Below, piece after piece: positions 33,502-41,798 of a stretch of DNA of 64,000 bases. The translations under genes and the position numbers were made by a program. This DNA is from JBPRGH01 sp051418055. GTDB lineage: Bacteria > Bacteroidota > Bacteroidia > Cytophagales > Cyclobacteriaceae. Every line of letters starts with the position of its first letter. Position 1 is the stretch's first letter. The DNA is taken from NCBI GenBank assembly GCA_051418055.1, contig JBPRGH010000120.1:150162-214161 (forward strand). The letters run 5' to 3'. A model generated the notes under the pieces. That model had not been told where the DNA came from. It ran no database searches and was given only the letters and a program-made list of their open reading frames with translations.

Positions 33502-34719
33502 CTATTTTTCAATTCTGCAGGATAACATAGTGATATCATCCCTATAGCTATTTATACCTTTAAAGTTATCCAGATCAATAATTATATCCTGGTGTACCCG
33601 CTTAAGGTCCTGCCATGCATTTTCCTTTAGTAGTTCCTCCAGCCGTTCACTTCCATATTCTTCATTAGCCTCATTTTGAGTTTCAATAACTCCATCTGTA
33701 TAGCAAAAAAGCATAAACTCCTCAAGATTCTCAATAAACCCTTCATTCACAAAAGGTAGTGGATTTACTGCGCCTAATACCGTAGAACCCTCTTGCAAAC
33801 GCCGCATCTTATCGCGTGTGATAAGTATAGGAGCATTATGCCCGCAGTTTACATAGACCAGAGTTTTTAATGTATGATCATAAATCGCAACGAAAAAAGT
33901 AATAAATTTTTCTCCTTTGGCATTCTCCAACACATGATAATTCAACTCTTCGATAATCTCAGTCAGATTCGGCGTTTGGCGGATCAGTGTACGCAGGGAA
34001 GCCTGGAAGTTCGACATCATTAATGCTGCCGGTATCCCCTTTCCTGAAACATCTGCTATACAAATCAGAAATTGCTTTGGGTTAATAGGTATATAATCAT
34101 AATAATCACCACCTACACGATCATGAGGTAAGTAGCTTGCTTCAATTTTCAATCTGGGGCCATAAGGTAACTTTTCCGGAAAAAGGAACTGCTGCACATC
34201 ACTGGCAATCTCAAGCTCCTTCCGCAATGCCTCCTGGTGCAATTGACGTCTTGCAAGCTTTTTATTTTCAATGGCAACAATAATTATATTGCTCAAGGCC
34301 TGAATAAAGCGAGTACTATTTTGCCTCAGTTCTTCATTAATTTCAAAATCACCGGAAACAAAAACAAGTGCCAGAAGCTGCCCTTTATGGGTTACGGGTA
34401 TAAAACAATCAAATTCATCAAAGATATCCTCGCGGTCACTTTCTAATGGCTCAATTTTTGAAATTGATAAAAACTCCTCAGGTAATTCCACATCAAAACA
34501 ATCCTGAGATGTACCATAATTAACCTTACAATTCCACTTTTCGTCTAAAACAAATAAAGCGAGTTTTTTAATATTCAGGTTTGCCCGTAAGGTGAAATCA
34601 TAGATCTTATAAAGCGCCTCCTCAGGAAGGTTGTTATTTATAGCCTGCGTGATCTCCAGCAAAGCATTCAGCTCCAGCTCTTTTAGATTTACCTGATTTT
34701 GTAGTTTAAGCTCGCTCAT
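33502..34719 (-). CDS. GAF-domain SpoIIE/PP2C-type serine phosphatase
   Basis: A 405-residue signalling protein. Residues about 20-165 look like a GAF sensor domain. A short coiled region (RRQLHQEALRKELEIASDVQ) links to a SpoIIE/RsbU-type PPM phosphatase domain (180-400) with the metal-binding Asp residues in VGGDYYDYI, IADVSGKGIPAAL, CGHNAP and CYTDGVIETQNEA. Such phosphatases dephosphorylate anti-sigma-factor antagonists in partner-switching systems. No antagonist or anti-sigma gene is nearby. It sits inside a run of envelope polysaccharide genes and may regulate them. The start is the ATG, not the TTG 9 bases earlier. Confidence 0.9.
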   Translation of the reverse strand: MSELKLQNQVNLKELELNALLEITQAINNNLPEEALYKIYDFTLRANLNIKKLALFVLDEKWNCKVNYGTSQDCFDVELPEEFLSISKIEPLESDREDIFDEFDCFIPVTHKGQLLALVFVSGDFEINEELRQNSTRFIQALSNIIIVAIENKKLARRQLHQEALRKELEIASDVQQFLFPEKLPYGPRLKIEASYLPHDRVGGDYYDYIPINPKQFLICIADVSGKGIPAALMMSNFQASLRTLIRQTPNLTEIIEELNYHVLENAKGEKFITFFVAIYDHTLKTLVYVNCGHNAPILITRDKMRRLQEGSTVLGAVNPLPFVNEGFIENLEEFMLFCYTDGVIETQNEANEEYGSERLEELLKENAWQDLKRVHQDIIIDLDNFKGINSYRDDITMLSCRIEK

Positions 34720-34760
34720 TAATGTCAAAAAAATATTTACAAAGAAAGGTAAGAGTGAGG

Positions 34761-35840
34761 TTAATACCTAAATCTTCTCCCTTTCCAGCTATAAGATACA
34801 AAATTAGCAGTTAAACCAAAGAATACTACATATGGAGAGTAAAGAAATTGTAAAAGTGCAAATGAAAACAAATAAAAACGTGATTTCATTGTCCAGGCTA
34901 CGTTTAAGATAAAAACTGCTTCCAAAAATATTTTTATTCCAAATAACACCAAAAGCTTCTCATCTCCTGTAGCAAACAGCTGGATAATTGCAGCACAGAT
35001 CCCGATGTGAAATAAAAATATTAAGGCTGCCACAATTGTCATCCGCTTATCCTGATAAGACTTCCACTTTCCTGCCCACCTAATCCGCTGATTAAAGAAC
35101 TGAAGGAAATTTTCATTAGATTTTGTAGAAACAACACTCTCCGGGGCTCTTCTGAAAAATATTTTATCCGCATATTTTTCTGCTACAGCCTGTACAAAAA
35201 ACTCATCATCACCGGAAGGAATCCCTTTATGTTGTTGATATCCTCCTACTTCTTTCCAAACTTCCTTCTGAAAAGTAAGATTGGCTCCATTACTGAGAGA
35301 AGTAAAGCCTATAGAATTTAAAGCAATCCCTGATCCCATTATTGCATATAGCTCAGTTGCCTGAAATCTTTTAAATATTGTATCTGCCGGTTTGTACTCA
35401 ACAAGCCCCGGTGAAAGAACAACATCATTTTCTTTAAACAACTCATAAATATCTGATAGAAAGGAACTTCCGACTCGGCAATCACCATCTATAGTGACTA
35501 TTATATTACCCTTCGCTGTATTTATTCCTTTTGTTAAAGCAATTTTTTTACCTGTCTCTCCGCCTTTGAGAGATAGTAGTGTGACATTATCAGGAACCGC
35601 AGGTATTTCAGTGGAATGATCATTTATAACTATAATTTCATAAGAAGAAACTGAAAGGGACTGATCTAACAGGTCCCGAATAAGCTCAGATAATTCAGCT
35701 TCATCACGAACAGGTATAACCACTGATAAAAAAACCTCATTTTTTCCACCAGATTTTAACTTCTTCTTTTTCTGAAAAGCAATAATCAGCACAAGAAGAA
35801 AAAGAATATAAATTGCCAGTATAGCGTATAAAAATTCCAA
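34761..35840 (-). CDS. Family 2 glycosyltransferase, membrane-bound
   Basis: A 359-residue enzyme starting with TTG, two bases after the flippase-like gene. It has an N-terminal helix (FLYAILAIYILFLLVLIIAF) and a C-terminal membrane region (275-350). The catalytic domain has VVIPVRDEAELSEL, the DxD-type VTIDGDCRVG, SGDDEFFVQAV and NQRIRWAGKW (QxxRW). It resembles the enzyme at 31792-32874 but is only distantly similar. Donor and acceptor are unknown. Likely part of an envelope glycan pathway with its operon neighbours. Confidence 0.86.
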   Translation of the reverse strand: MEFLYAILAIYILFLLVLIIAFQKKKKLKSGGKNEVFLSVVIPVRDEAELSELIRDLLDQSLSVSSYEIIVINDHSTEIPAVPDNVTLLSLKGGETGKKIALTKGINTAKGNIIVTIDGDCRVGSSFLSDIYELFKENDVVLSPGLVEYKPADTIFKRFQATELYAIMGSGIALNSIGFTSLSNGANLTFQKEVWKEVGGYQQHKGIPSGDDEFFVQAVAEKYADKIFFRRAPESVVSTKSNENFLQFFNQRIRWAGKWKSYQDKRMTIVAALIFLFHIGICAAIIQLFATGDEKLLVLFGIKIFLEAVFILNVAWTMKSRFYLFSFALLQFLYSPYVVFFGLTANFVSYSWKGRRFRY

Positions 35841-35842
35841 AT

Positions 35843-36778
35843 TCAGCGGATGGTCTTCAGATAAAAAATAAATATACTACCAAAAATTGCCGGCACCAGA
35901 ATATTTACAATCCAGATTATAAAAGTAGCAGAAATTACCTGCCCGGGATCAACAAGATAATTTTCAAAAAACATTACTGCGCTAACCTCTCTGATCCCAA
36001 GATCTGTAATGAAATTAAAAGAAGGTATAATAGATTTAACTAGAAATATCCAGGTCACCCCTGACACCATTATCAAAAGGGAAAGATCAACTCCCAGCAG
36101 TTCCATTATCAATATAAATTGAGTAGTAAAAATGATGTAGCGAAGTAAAGAAAGCCCGGTGACAGTAAGGATCAATGGAGCAGAATATGTTTTTATTATC
36201 TTAAAAAAGTATTTAACCTTCAAAAGGTAAGGTTTTATTATTCTGTAGATCGATTTGTTAAAACCAATAAACAGGGCAATTAAAAATAATATCAGGAAAT
36301 ACCACAGATAAAAAAAAGGCCATGTTTCAACATACATTATAATACCGAGTATCCCTGCAAAAACAGTAATAAAGAGTTGTGTAATCCTTCCAAAGAACAA
36401 TGCCCCCACCAGCTTTCCCCTTTCTTTATTTTTGAGAATTAATATCCTTCCTAAATAGTCGCCCCATCCATGAGGGGTAATGAAGCTGATTGACAAACCT
36501 GATAAAACACCCGCTGCAGCAGTTTTGAGGGAGATGTTTTCCACCGGCTTACAAAGCTTCTGCCATTTGATCATTTCCAGAAGCCAGTTCAATGGCATCA
36601 GCAAAAGTATGGTAACCCATAAAAAAGGATGATCATCAAAAGAGAGGCGGATTATTTCAAAACTAAAAGAAACTTCCCTCTGAATAATTTTAAAATATAC
36701 AAAAACAGCAACCCCTGCTATTACTATAAATTGAATTAGCCGGTTAAGTAATACTTTATTTTTTTTGTCAATCGGCAT
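35843..36778 (-). CDS. Flippase-like integral membrane protein (LPG synthase TM / UPF0104 type)
   Basis: A 311-residue protein with about eight membrane helices. The features fit the lysylphosphatidylglycerol synthase TM-region family: LPLNWLLEMIKWQKLC near 55-75, SGLSISFITPHGWGDYLGRI near 90-110, and the C-terminal SFNFITDLGIREVSAVMFF. Stand-alone members are often found with glycosyltransferases and are thought to move or accept lipid-linked sugars. It heads the minus-strand run. Its start codon is only 16 bases from the ruvC start on the opposite strand. Confidence 0.8.
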   Translation of the reverse strand: MPIDKKNKVLLNRLIQFIVIAGVAVFVYFKIIQREVSFSFEIIRLSFDDHPFLWVTILLLMPLNWLLEMIKWQKLCKPVENISLKTAAAGVLSGLSISFITPHGWGDYLGRILILKNKERGKLVGALFFGRITQLFITVFAGILGIIMYVETWPFFYLWYFLILFLIALFIGFNKSIYRIIKPYLLKVKYFFKIIKTYSAPLILTVTGLSLLRYIIFTTQFILIMELLGVDLSLLIMVSGVTWIFLVKSIIPSFNFITDLGIREVSAVMFFENYLVDPGQVISATFIIWIVNILVPAIFGSIFIFYLKTIR

Positions 36779-36794
36779 ACTTTATATTGCAACT

Positions 36795-37361
36795 GTGAAA
36801 AGAAGCGCAAAAGATACTAAGGAAAAAATAATTCTTGGACTCGATCCTGGTACTTCAGTCATGGGATATGGGGTATTGTTAATTTCCGGCAGTAAGATTA
36901 AAATGTTACAATTTGGTGTTATACACTTGAGTAAATACAAAAATCATGAAATAAAGTTAAAAAAGATCTTTGATCGTGTACTTTCACTTATCGATGAATT
37001 TGCTCCGGATGAAGTAGCTCTTGAAGCGCCTTTTTTCGGTAAAAATGTACAATCGATGCTTAAATTGGGCCGCGCTCAGGGGGTTGCAATGGCTGCTGCC
37101 TTATCCCGGGACCTGCCTATTATCGAATATGCCCCTAAAAAGGTAAAAGTAGCGGTAACCGGAAACGGAAACTCTTCAAAAGAGCAGGTATGTAAAATGC
37201 TGATGACCCTGCTGAAATTTGACGAAGCTCCCAAATTACTGGATGCAACTGATGCACTTGCCGTAGCTTTATGTCACCATTTTCAGAATGGTATTAATGT
37301 AAAAAATTCTAAGAGCTGGGGAGCTTTTGTAAAGGAAAATCCGGGGAGGGTTAAATTTTGA
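36795..37361 (+). CDS. ruvC: Holliday junction endonuclease RuvC
   Basis: A 188-residue resolvase that cuts four-way DNA junctions together with RuvAB. The catalytic acids are in ILGLDPGTSVMGYG (Asp near 15), VALEAPFFGKN (Glu near 73) and LLDATDALAVALCHH (two Asp near 147-150). I chose the GTG that gives MKRSAKDTKEKII; a TTG at 36765 would give a longer protein overlapping the divergent flippase gene. A near-consensus -7 element, TATATTGC, lies right ahead of the GTG. It stands alone, convergent with the sugar operon. Confidence 0.93.
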   Translation: MKRSAKDTKEKIILGLDPGTSVMGYGVLLISGSKIKMLQFGVIHLSKYKNHEIKLKKIFDRVLSLIDEFAPDEVALEAPFFGKNVQSMLKLGRAQGVAMAAALSRDLPIIEYAPKKVKVAVTGNGNSSKEQVCKMLMTLLKFDEAPKLLDATDALAVALCHHFQNGINVKNSKSWGAFVKENPGRVKF

Positions 37362-37418
37362 AGTTTCTGGTAGTGAATTATAAATTTGATATGAGTTCGT
37401 TTAGTAAAAAATTATAAA

Positions 37419-38519
37419 TTAAAATTCATTTAAACTAAACCTATTAACAGTTTTAACCACCTCATCCATCTCCTTTTCTTTTAACTCCGGAAAAACAGGC
37501 ATTGATAAAATAGTCTTAGAAACTTCTGTTGCAACAGGATAAGCCTCTTTCCAGTTATCTTCAAAAAAAGGAATGGTAGCTGGTATAGGAGCAGGATAAT
37601 GTACGGCAGTACCGATTCCTTTTTTGTCTAAATACATCTTCAGCTCATCCCTTTTATCACACTTTATAACATACTGATGATACACATGCCTGCCATTATC
37701 CGATGCCTTGGGTTTTACAAACTGATCATTGAAATTTAAATTGTAATAAGCAGCATTTTTCCGGCGCTTATCATTATACTTCTCAAGGTATCTAAGCTTT
37801 ACATTTAAAAACGATGCCTGCAGCTCGTCCATCCTGCTGTTCCGGCCGGCCAGTGTATGATGGTCGCGCTCCGGCTGTCCGTGATTGGCAAGCAGCCGTA
37901 TTTTAGAAGCTAACATCTCATCATCAGTAACTACTGCACCTCCATCACCATATGCTCCCAAATTTTTTGTTGGATAAAAACTGAAAATCGCAGCATCACC
38001 TAACACTCCAGCTTTTTGCCCTCTCCATTCCGCTCCATGTGCCTGTGCTACATCTTCCAGGACCAGCAGATCGTTTGCTGCAGCTATTTCTTTTATTTTA
38101 TCCATATCGCATGGATGACCAAAAAGATGTACGGCTATTATTGCTTTGGTATTTTTAGTTATGTTTTCTTCTATTTTGTCAGGGTCTATACAATAATAAT
38201 CTGGTTCTATATCAACAAATACTGGTTTAGCACCAATTGTAGCTACTGCTTCTGCATCTGAGACCCACGTAAAAGCCGGCACCAGTACTTCATCTCCTTT
38301 TCCAACACCCCAGGCTTTCAGCACCAGCTCAAGGGCATCCGTACCGTTGCCACAGGAAATACTATACCTGCTGTTTAAATACTTCGAAAAGTTCTCTTCA
38401 AAGGCTTTTGTCTGATAGGCAGAAATAAACAATCCGCTTTTAAATACTTCATCTTTAGCTTTCTGCAATTCCTGCTTAAGCTCCTGGTATTGTCGCTGAA
38501 GATCGAAAAATGGGATCAT
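37419..38519 (-). CDS. DegT/DnrJ/EryC1/StrS family sugar aminotransferase
   Basis: A 366-residue PLP enzyme of the sugar aminotransferase family, which turns keto-sugars bound to nucleotides into amino-sugars. It has SCGNGTDALELVLKAWGV, EVLVPAFTWVSDAEAV, the PLP-ring motif LVLEDVAQAHGAEW, the Schiff-base Lys in YPTKNLGAYGDGGAV near 187, and LANHGQPERDHH. It is the last gene of a three-gene set with 4-base overlaps (two glycosyltransferases ahead), so it likely supplies an amino-sugar for a surface glycan. The exact sugar is not evident. Confidence 0.9.
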   Translation of the reverse strand: MIPFFDLQRQYQELKQELQKAKDEVFKSGLFISAYQTKAFEENFSKYLNSRYSISCGNGTDALELVLKAWGVGKGDEVLVPAFTWVSDAEAVATIGAKPVFVDIEPDYYCIDPDKIEENITKNTKAIIAVHLFGHPCDMDKIKEIAAANDLLVLEDVAQAHGAEWRGQKAGVLGDAAIFSFYPTKNLGAYGDGGAVVTDDEMLASKIRLLANHGQPERDHHTLAGRNSRMDELQASFLNVKLRYLEKYNDKRRKNAAYYNLNFNDQFVKPKASDNGRHVYHQYVIKCDKRDELKMYLDKKGIGTAVHYPAPIPATIPFFEDNWKEAYPVATEVSKTILSMPVFPELKEKEMDEVVKTVNRFSLNEF

Positions 38520-39811
38520 AATTTATCAAGGATTTTAGCTACTTCATAAGCCTGTGCCCTCCGGGAATAGCGGTTAACATTTCTAACGTCAGGCCTTCTA
38601 CCTTCTATAAACTCATCCAGATATGATTCCAAAATTTCATTTATCCTCTCGATATCTGACGGATCCACAATCCTGCCTGCACCTGTATCTTTTAAAATTT
38701 CAGCTACCTCCCCGTCTGTTGGTCCTATTGCTAAAATCCGGGCACCGGATGCGAGATATTCATAAATTTTACCCGTGGTATTTCCCGCAGCATGTTCGGA
38801 ACGGGTTAACACAAGCAGAAGAACCTCTGTAGTCTCATATTTTTTGATAATTTCCGCATGAGGTTTATAAGATTCAAATTTAACCACTTCATCCAATACA
38901 GAATTTTCCGCTACTTTTTCTTTAAATGTCTGCGCAACATTTCCGGTAAATTCAACTTCAATATTGAGGTCAGGATGATTATTCAGAAAGTGTTGCAATG
39001 CTTCAATAAATGGTGTGGGATCACGCATCTCATCCACAATACCAATATGCCTTATTGAAAATATATTTGTTTGGTGGTAAGAATAATCCTGAAAATCAGC
39101 TTCGTCATAACCATTTGTGATAACATCCACTTCACGACCACCAAGCTTCTCAAATGCCTTCTTGTAGTAGTGGTTTATAGTAAATACCCGATCCGATTTT
39201 TGCAAGACTTTTCTTTCAAGCCTTCTGTGTAATTTCCGGACTAAAGGGAGCATATTAAACTCTTCATAAAGATCCCATTGTGTCCAGGGGTCCCGGAAAT
39301 CAGCAATCCAGTTAATACCGGTTTTCTTCTGCAGCTTTAGGCCAATCAGATGAAGGCTATGAGGAGGGCCTGTTGTTATTACAGCTTGTATTTTATTAGC
39401 TGCAATAATATCCGGTAAAAATTTTACAGAGGGCCTGACCCAGAAAATCCTTGGGTCGGGAATAAATAAATTACCTCTGATCCATAGCATAAGTTTATCA
39501 ATCCAGGATTTATTCTTTTTTATTCTTACGTCTGAAGCGCTGACGGGACCTCGTTTACCTTTAAGCCTGGAGAAAATCTGGTAGGGTTCCCAGATCGGCA
39601 ACTTAATAACTTCCATATCAGTAGGCACTTCATTGCTTAGGCTATGATCTACTGTTCCAAAAGAAGGATTTTCAGGTGTATATATGATAGGTTCCCATCC
39701 CTTATCACGTAAATATCGGCTCATTTTAAGCCAGCGCTGTACGCCACTACCCCCCACAGGAGGCCAGTAATAGGTGATAATCAATACACTTTTTCTATTT
39801 TCCAATATCAA
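38516..39811 (-). CDS. Family 4-type glycosyltransferase
   Basis: A 431-residue GT-B enzyme starting with TTG; the ATA-TTG that follows offers no ATG. It has YYWPPVGGSGVQRWLKMSRYL at the N-terminus, the central ADFRDPWTQWDLY, and the donor-site segments VLLLVLTRSEHAAGNTTGKIYEYLASG with the conserved Glu and Lys near 345-355. Family members transfer sugars in capsule and lipopolysaccharide synthesis. Overlaps of 4 bases with both neighbours show a single message. No signal peptide; a cytosolic or membrane-associated enzyme. Confidence 0.88.
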   Translation of the reverse strand: MILENRKSVLIITYYWPPVGGSGVQRWLKMSRYLRDKGWEPIIYTPENPSFGTVDHSLSNEVPTDMEVIKLPIWEPYQIFSRLKGKRGPVSASDVRIKKNKSWIDKLMLWIRGNLFIPDPRIFWVRPSVKFLPDIIAANKIQAVITTGPPHSLHLIGLKLQKKTGINWIADFRDPWTQWDLYEEFNMLPLVRKLHRRLERKVLQKSDRVFTINHYYKKAFEKLGGREVDVITNGYDEADFQDYSYHQTNIFSIRHIGIVDEMRDPTPFIEALQHFLNNHPDLNIEVEFTGNVAQTFKEKVAENSVLDEVVKFESYKPHAEIIKKYETTEVLLLVLTRSEHAAGNTTGKIYEYLASGARILAIGPTDGEVAEILKDTGAGRIVDPSDIERINEILESYLDEFIEGRRPDVRNVNRYSRRAQAYEVAKILDKL

Positions 39812-40482
39812 TAATATTTAGCCAGTCGCGAAGCTGAAACTCCTGCCAAATATAGAACGACTATTATAATATTTTTAATCTGCTGAGTAAGAATACCATT
39901 CTTGCAAAATCTTCTTGCAGACGTTGTAATCGGCACAGGAAGTTTTATAAAACGTCCACTCTTTCTGATTCTCCTTTGCATTTCAAAATCTTCCAGTAAT
40001 TCCATTGGTTTAAATCCCCCCATGGCATTAAAATGCTCCTTAAGGATAAATAATCCCTGGTCGCCATATGTAAAAATACTATGATTAATCCTACCCATTA
40101 CTGAAAAAAACCTTAACCAGATATTATCATTGTCAAACTTTAGGTAAAAGCAACCACCCATTACATGAGGCTCTTCCAATGAACTTTCCACATGTTTTAG
40201 AGCATCGGCTGATAAAGAAGAATCTGCATGAAGAAATAAAAGAATATTTCCTGAAGCTTCTTCTGCACCTTTATTCAATTGAGCTGCACGGCCCTTTTTT
40301 GAAGTTAAAAGCTTTATCTCATTAAATTCAGAAATGACCTCACAAGTATTATCTGTACTACCTCCATCCACTACAATTATTTCATAAGGGTTAAATTGTA
40401 ATAGCTGAATAAGAAGATCCCTAATGCATTTTTCCTCATTGTAAACGGGAATAATTACAGAAACTCCTTCTTTATCAGACAT
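39808..40482 (-). CDS. TIGR04283-type family 2 glycosyltransferase
   Basis: A 224-residue GT-A enzyme. Sequence marks are SVIIPVYNEEKCIRDLL, IVVDGGSTDNT, KKGRAAQLNKGAEEASG, the metal-binding FLHADSSL, GDQGLFILKEHFNAMGGF and LLEDFEMQRRIRKSGRF, which fit the subfamily TIGR04283, in some bacteria linked to arsenosugar synthesis. No arsenic genes are here, so that name would be misleading. First gene of the sugar operon. Confidence 0.86.
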   Translation of the reverse strand: MSDKEGVSVIIPVYNEEKCIRDLLIQLLQFNPYEIIVVDGGSTDNTCEVISEFNEIKLLTSKKGRAAQLNKGAEEASGNILLFLHADSSLSADALKHVESSLEEPHVMGGCFYLKFDNDNIWLRFFSVMGRINHSIFTYGDQGLFILKEHFNAMGGFKPMELLEDFEMQRRIRKSGRFIKLPVPITTSARRFCKNGILTQQIKNIIIVVLYLAGVSASRLAKYY

Positions 40483-40566
40483 TTTGTGTAACCTTTTATA
40501 ATTTTCTCAGTCTAATTAATAAAATCAGCTGCACCTGTTCATAAACGAACAAAAAGACAAAAAATC

Positions 40567-40833
40567 ATGTACAGTTCTGAACACCCTTCACTACCTAATG
40601 TCCCTAAACGGGCTAAAAATGATGTTGGCATCTATATTGATAATCCCAAAAGTATGTCAAAAACATCTTATCGTCAGGTTTTGTTAATTTTCGGAGTATT
40701 AGTAGCCATAATTGTGATCCTTTTACTAAACTTCGAATTATTTCCGGCTCAGCAATCAGAGCTGGATTCAGCAAATAAAATAAAGGAATTAGCTCACTAT
40801 TCAATTCCTAACATCATCTTTTATTTATATTAA
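40567..40833 (+). CDS. Hypothetical single-pass membrane protein
   Basis: An 88-residue protein with one clear membrane helix (LLIFGVLVAIIVILLLNF, residues about 38-56), a polar N-terminus and a short C-terminal part. I recognise no domain. It lies 11 bases before the Asp-ladder protein and is likely co-transcribed with it. An inverted repeat GTTC-ATAAAC-GAAC is found just upstream but is too short to interpret. The frame is supported by its ATG and its fit between two divergent and tandem genes, not by homology. Confidence 0.55.
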   Translation: MYSSEHPSLPNVPKRAKNDVGIYIDNPKSMSKTSYRQVLLIFGVLVAIIVILLLNFELFPAQQSELDSANKIKELAHYSIPNIIFYLY

Positions 40834-40844
40834 GAAAAAAAATT

Positions 40845-41708
40845 ATGAAAACGGCATTCTTACTAGCTGCACTTTTGATAATATGTTTTACTTCGAGTGC
40901 TCAGGATAATGAATTTCACCTTAACAAAACCTACAAAATAAGCCCTGCCGGAACAATTGATTTAAGATCATCTGATGCAAATATCCATATCACTGGTAGC
41001 AATCGAAATGATGTTCACGTGAAGATTGATCGTGTAGTTGAAATAGACGGCTTAACCTGGGGCGATATTGATAAGAATTTCGATGTAGAGGTAAAGGAAC
41101 AAAATGGCGATCTCCTGATTGCTGAAAGAAATGAAGGCTCTGTGACAGTTATGGGTTCTATTAATGAAGATTATAATATTTATATTGAAGCTCCAATAGG
41201 TGTTTCATTAAAGCTTCAGGGTGATGATGATGATTATATAATCCAAAATATTAACGGCTCTATTACTCTTAATGCAGATGATGGCAATGCTGAATTTCTG
41301 AACTGTGGTGGAAAATATTTTGATTTTGATCTTGATGATGGCGATATAAAAATGGACGGAGCTGCCGGTGAATTACGTCTTAATGCTGATGATGCAGATA
41401 TCATAATAAAAAATGCTTCTTTTAATATCATTGAGGTCGATCTTGATGATGCAGATCTCTTAATAGAAACAAGCCTGGCTGCTAATGGAAAATATGAATT
41501 TAATGGTGATGATTCAGATTTTGAACTGGTAGTAATTTCAGGAGGAGGAAAATTTGATATCAGACATGATGATGGCAGTGTGAGATCTTCCAAGTCATTC
41601 ACAGTTATTGAAGAGAATGAAGACAGAACAATTTTAGAGCTTGGCAAAGGTAATGCTATGATCTATTTTAACACTGACGATGCCTCTATAAGATTATCTG
41701 CTTTATAA
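40845..41708 (+). CDS. Exported DUF4097-like beta-strand repeat protein with Asp-Asp ladder
   Basis: A 287-residue protein with a signal peptide (LLAALLIICFTSSAQ). The mature protein is a series of short beta strands of the form hydrophobic-x-DD-[GAS]-[DN]-hydrophobic. Asp pairs fall at residues 127-128, 145-146, 164-165, 182-183, 201-202, 222-223, 242-243 and 278-279, a spacing of 18-21 that fits one turn of a beta-solenoid. It resembles the DUF4097 putative adhesin family. The stacked acidic pairs would form a charged line on one face and may bind calcium or another cation. No sorting domain of the type IX system is seen at the C-terminus. Confidence 0.7.
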   Translation: MKTAFLLAALLIICFTSSAQDNEFHLNKTYKISPAGTIDLRSSDANIHITGSNRNDVHVKIDRVVEIDGLTWGDIDKNFDVEVKEQNGDLLIAERNEGSVTVMGSINEDYNIYIEAPIGVSLKLQGDDDDYIIQNINGSITLNADDGNAEFLNCGGKYFDFDLDDGDIKMDGAAGELRLNADDADIIIKNASFNIIEVDLDDADLLIETSLAANGKYEFNGDDSDFELVVISGGGKFDIRHDDGSVRSSKSFTVIEENEDRTILELGKGNAMIYFNTDDASIRLSAL

Positions 41709-41798
41709 GCTAAAAAACATGTAACAAGACCATATTCCAATGGTTTAATATTTATATGGATCCATTATCAGGTCCATCAAGTATGAAAAACGATTGGG

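Noticed and set aside
39808..40482. Arsenosugar biosynthesis
   Set aside because: The TIGR04283 name suggests it, but no arsenic methylation or other arsenosugar genes are present; neighbours are surface-sugar genes.
40540..40556. GTTC-ATAAAC-GAAC inverted repeat as an operator
   Set aside because: Only 4-5 bp arms in an A/T-rich spacer and no regulator nearby; easily chance.
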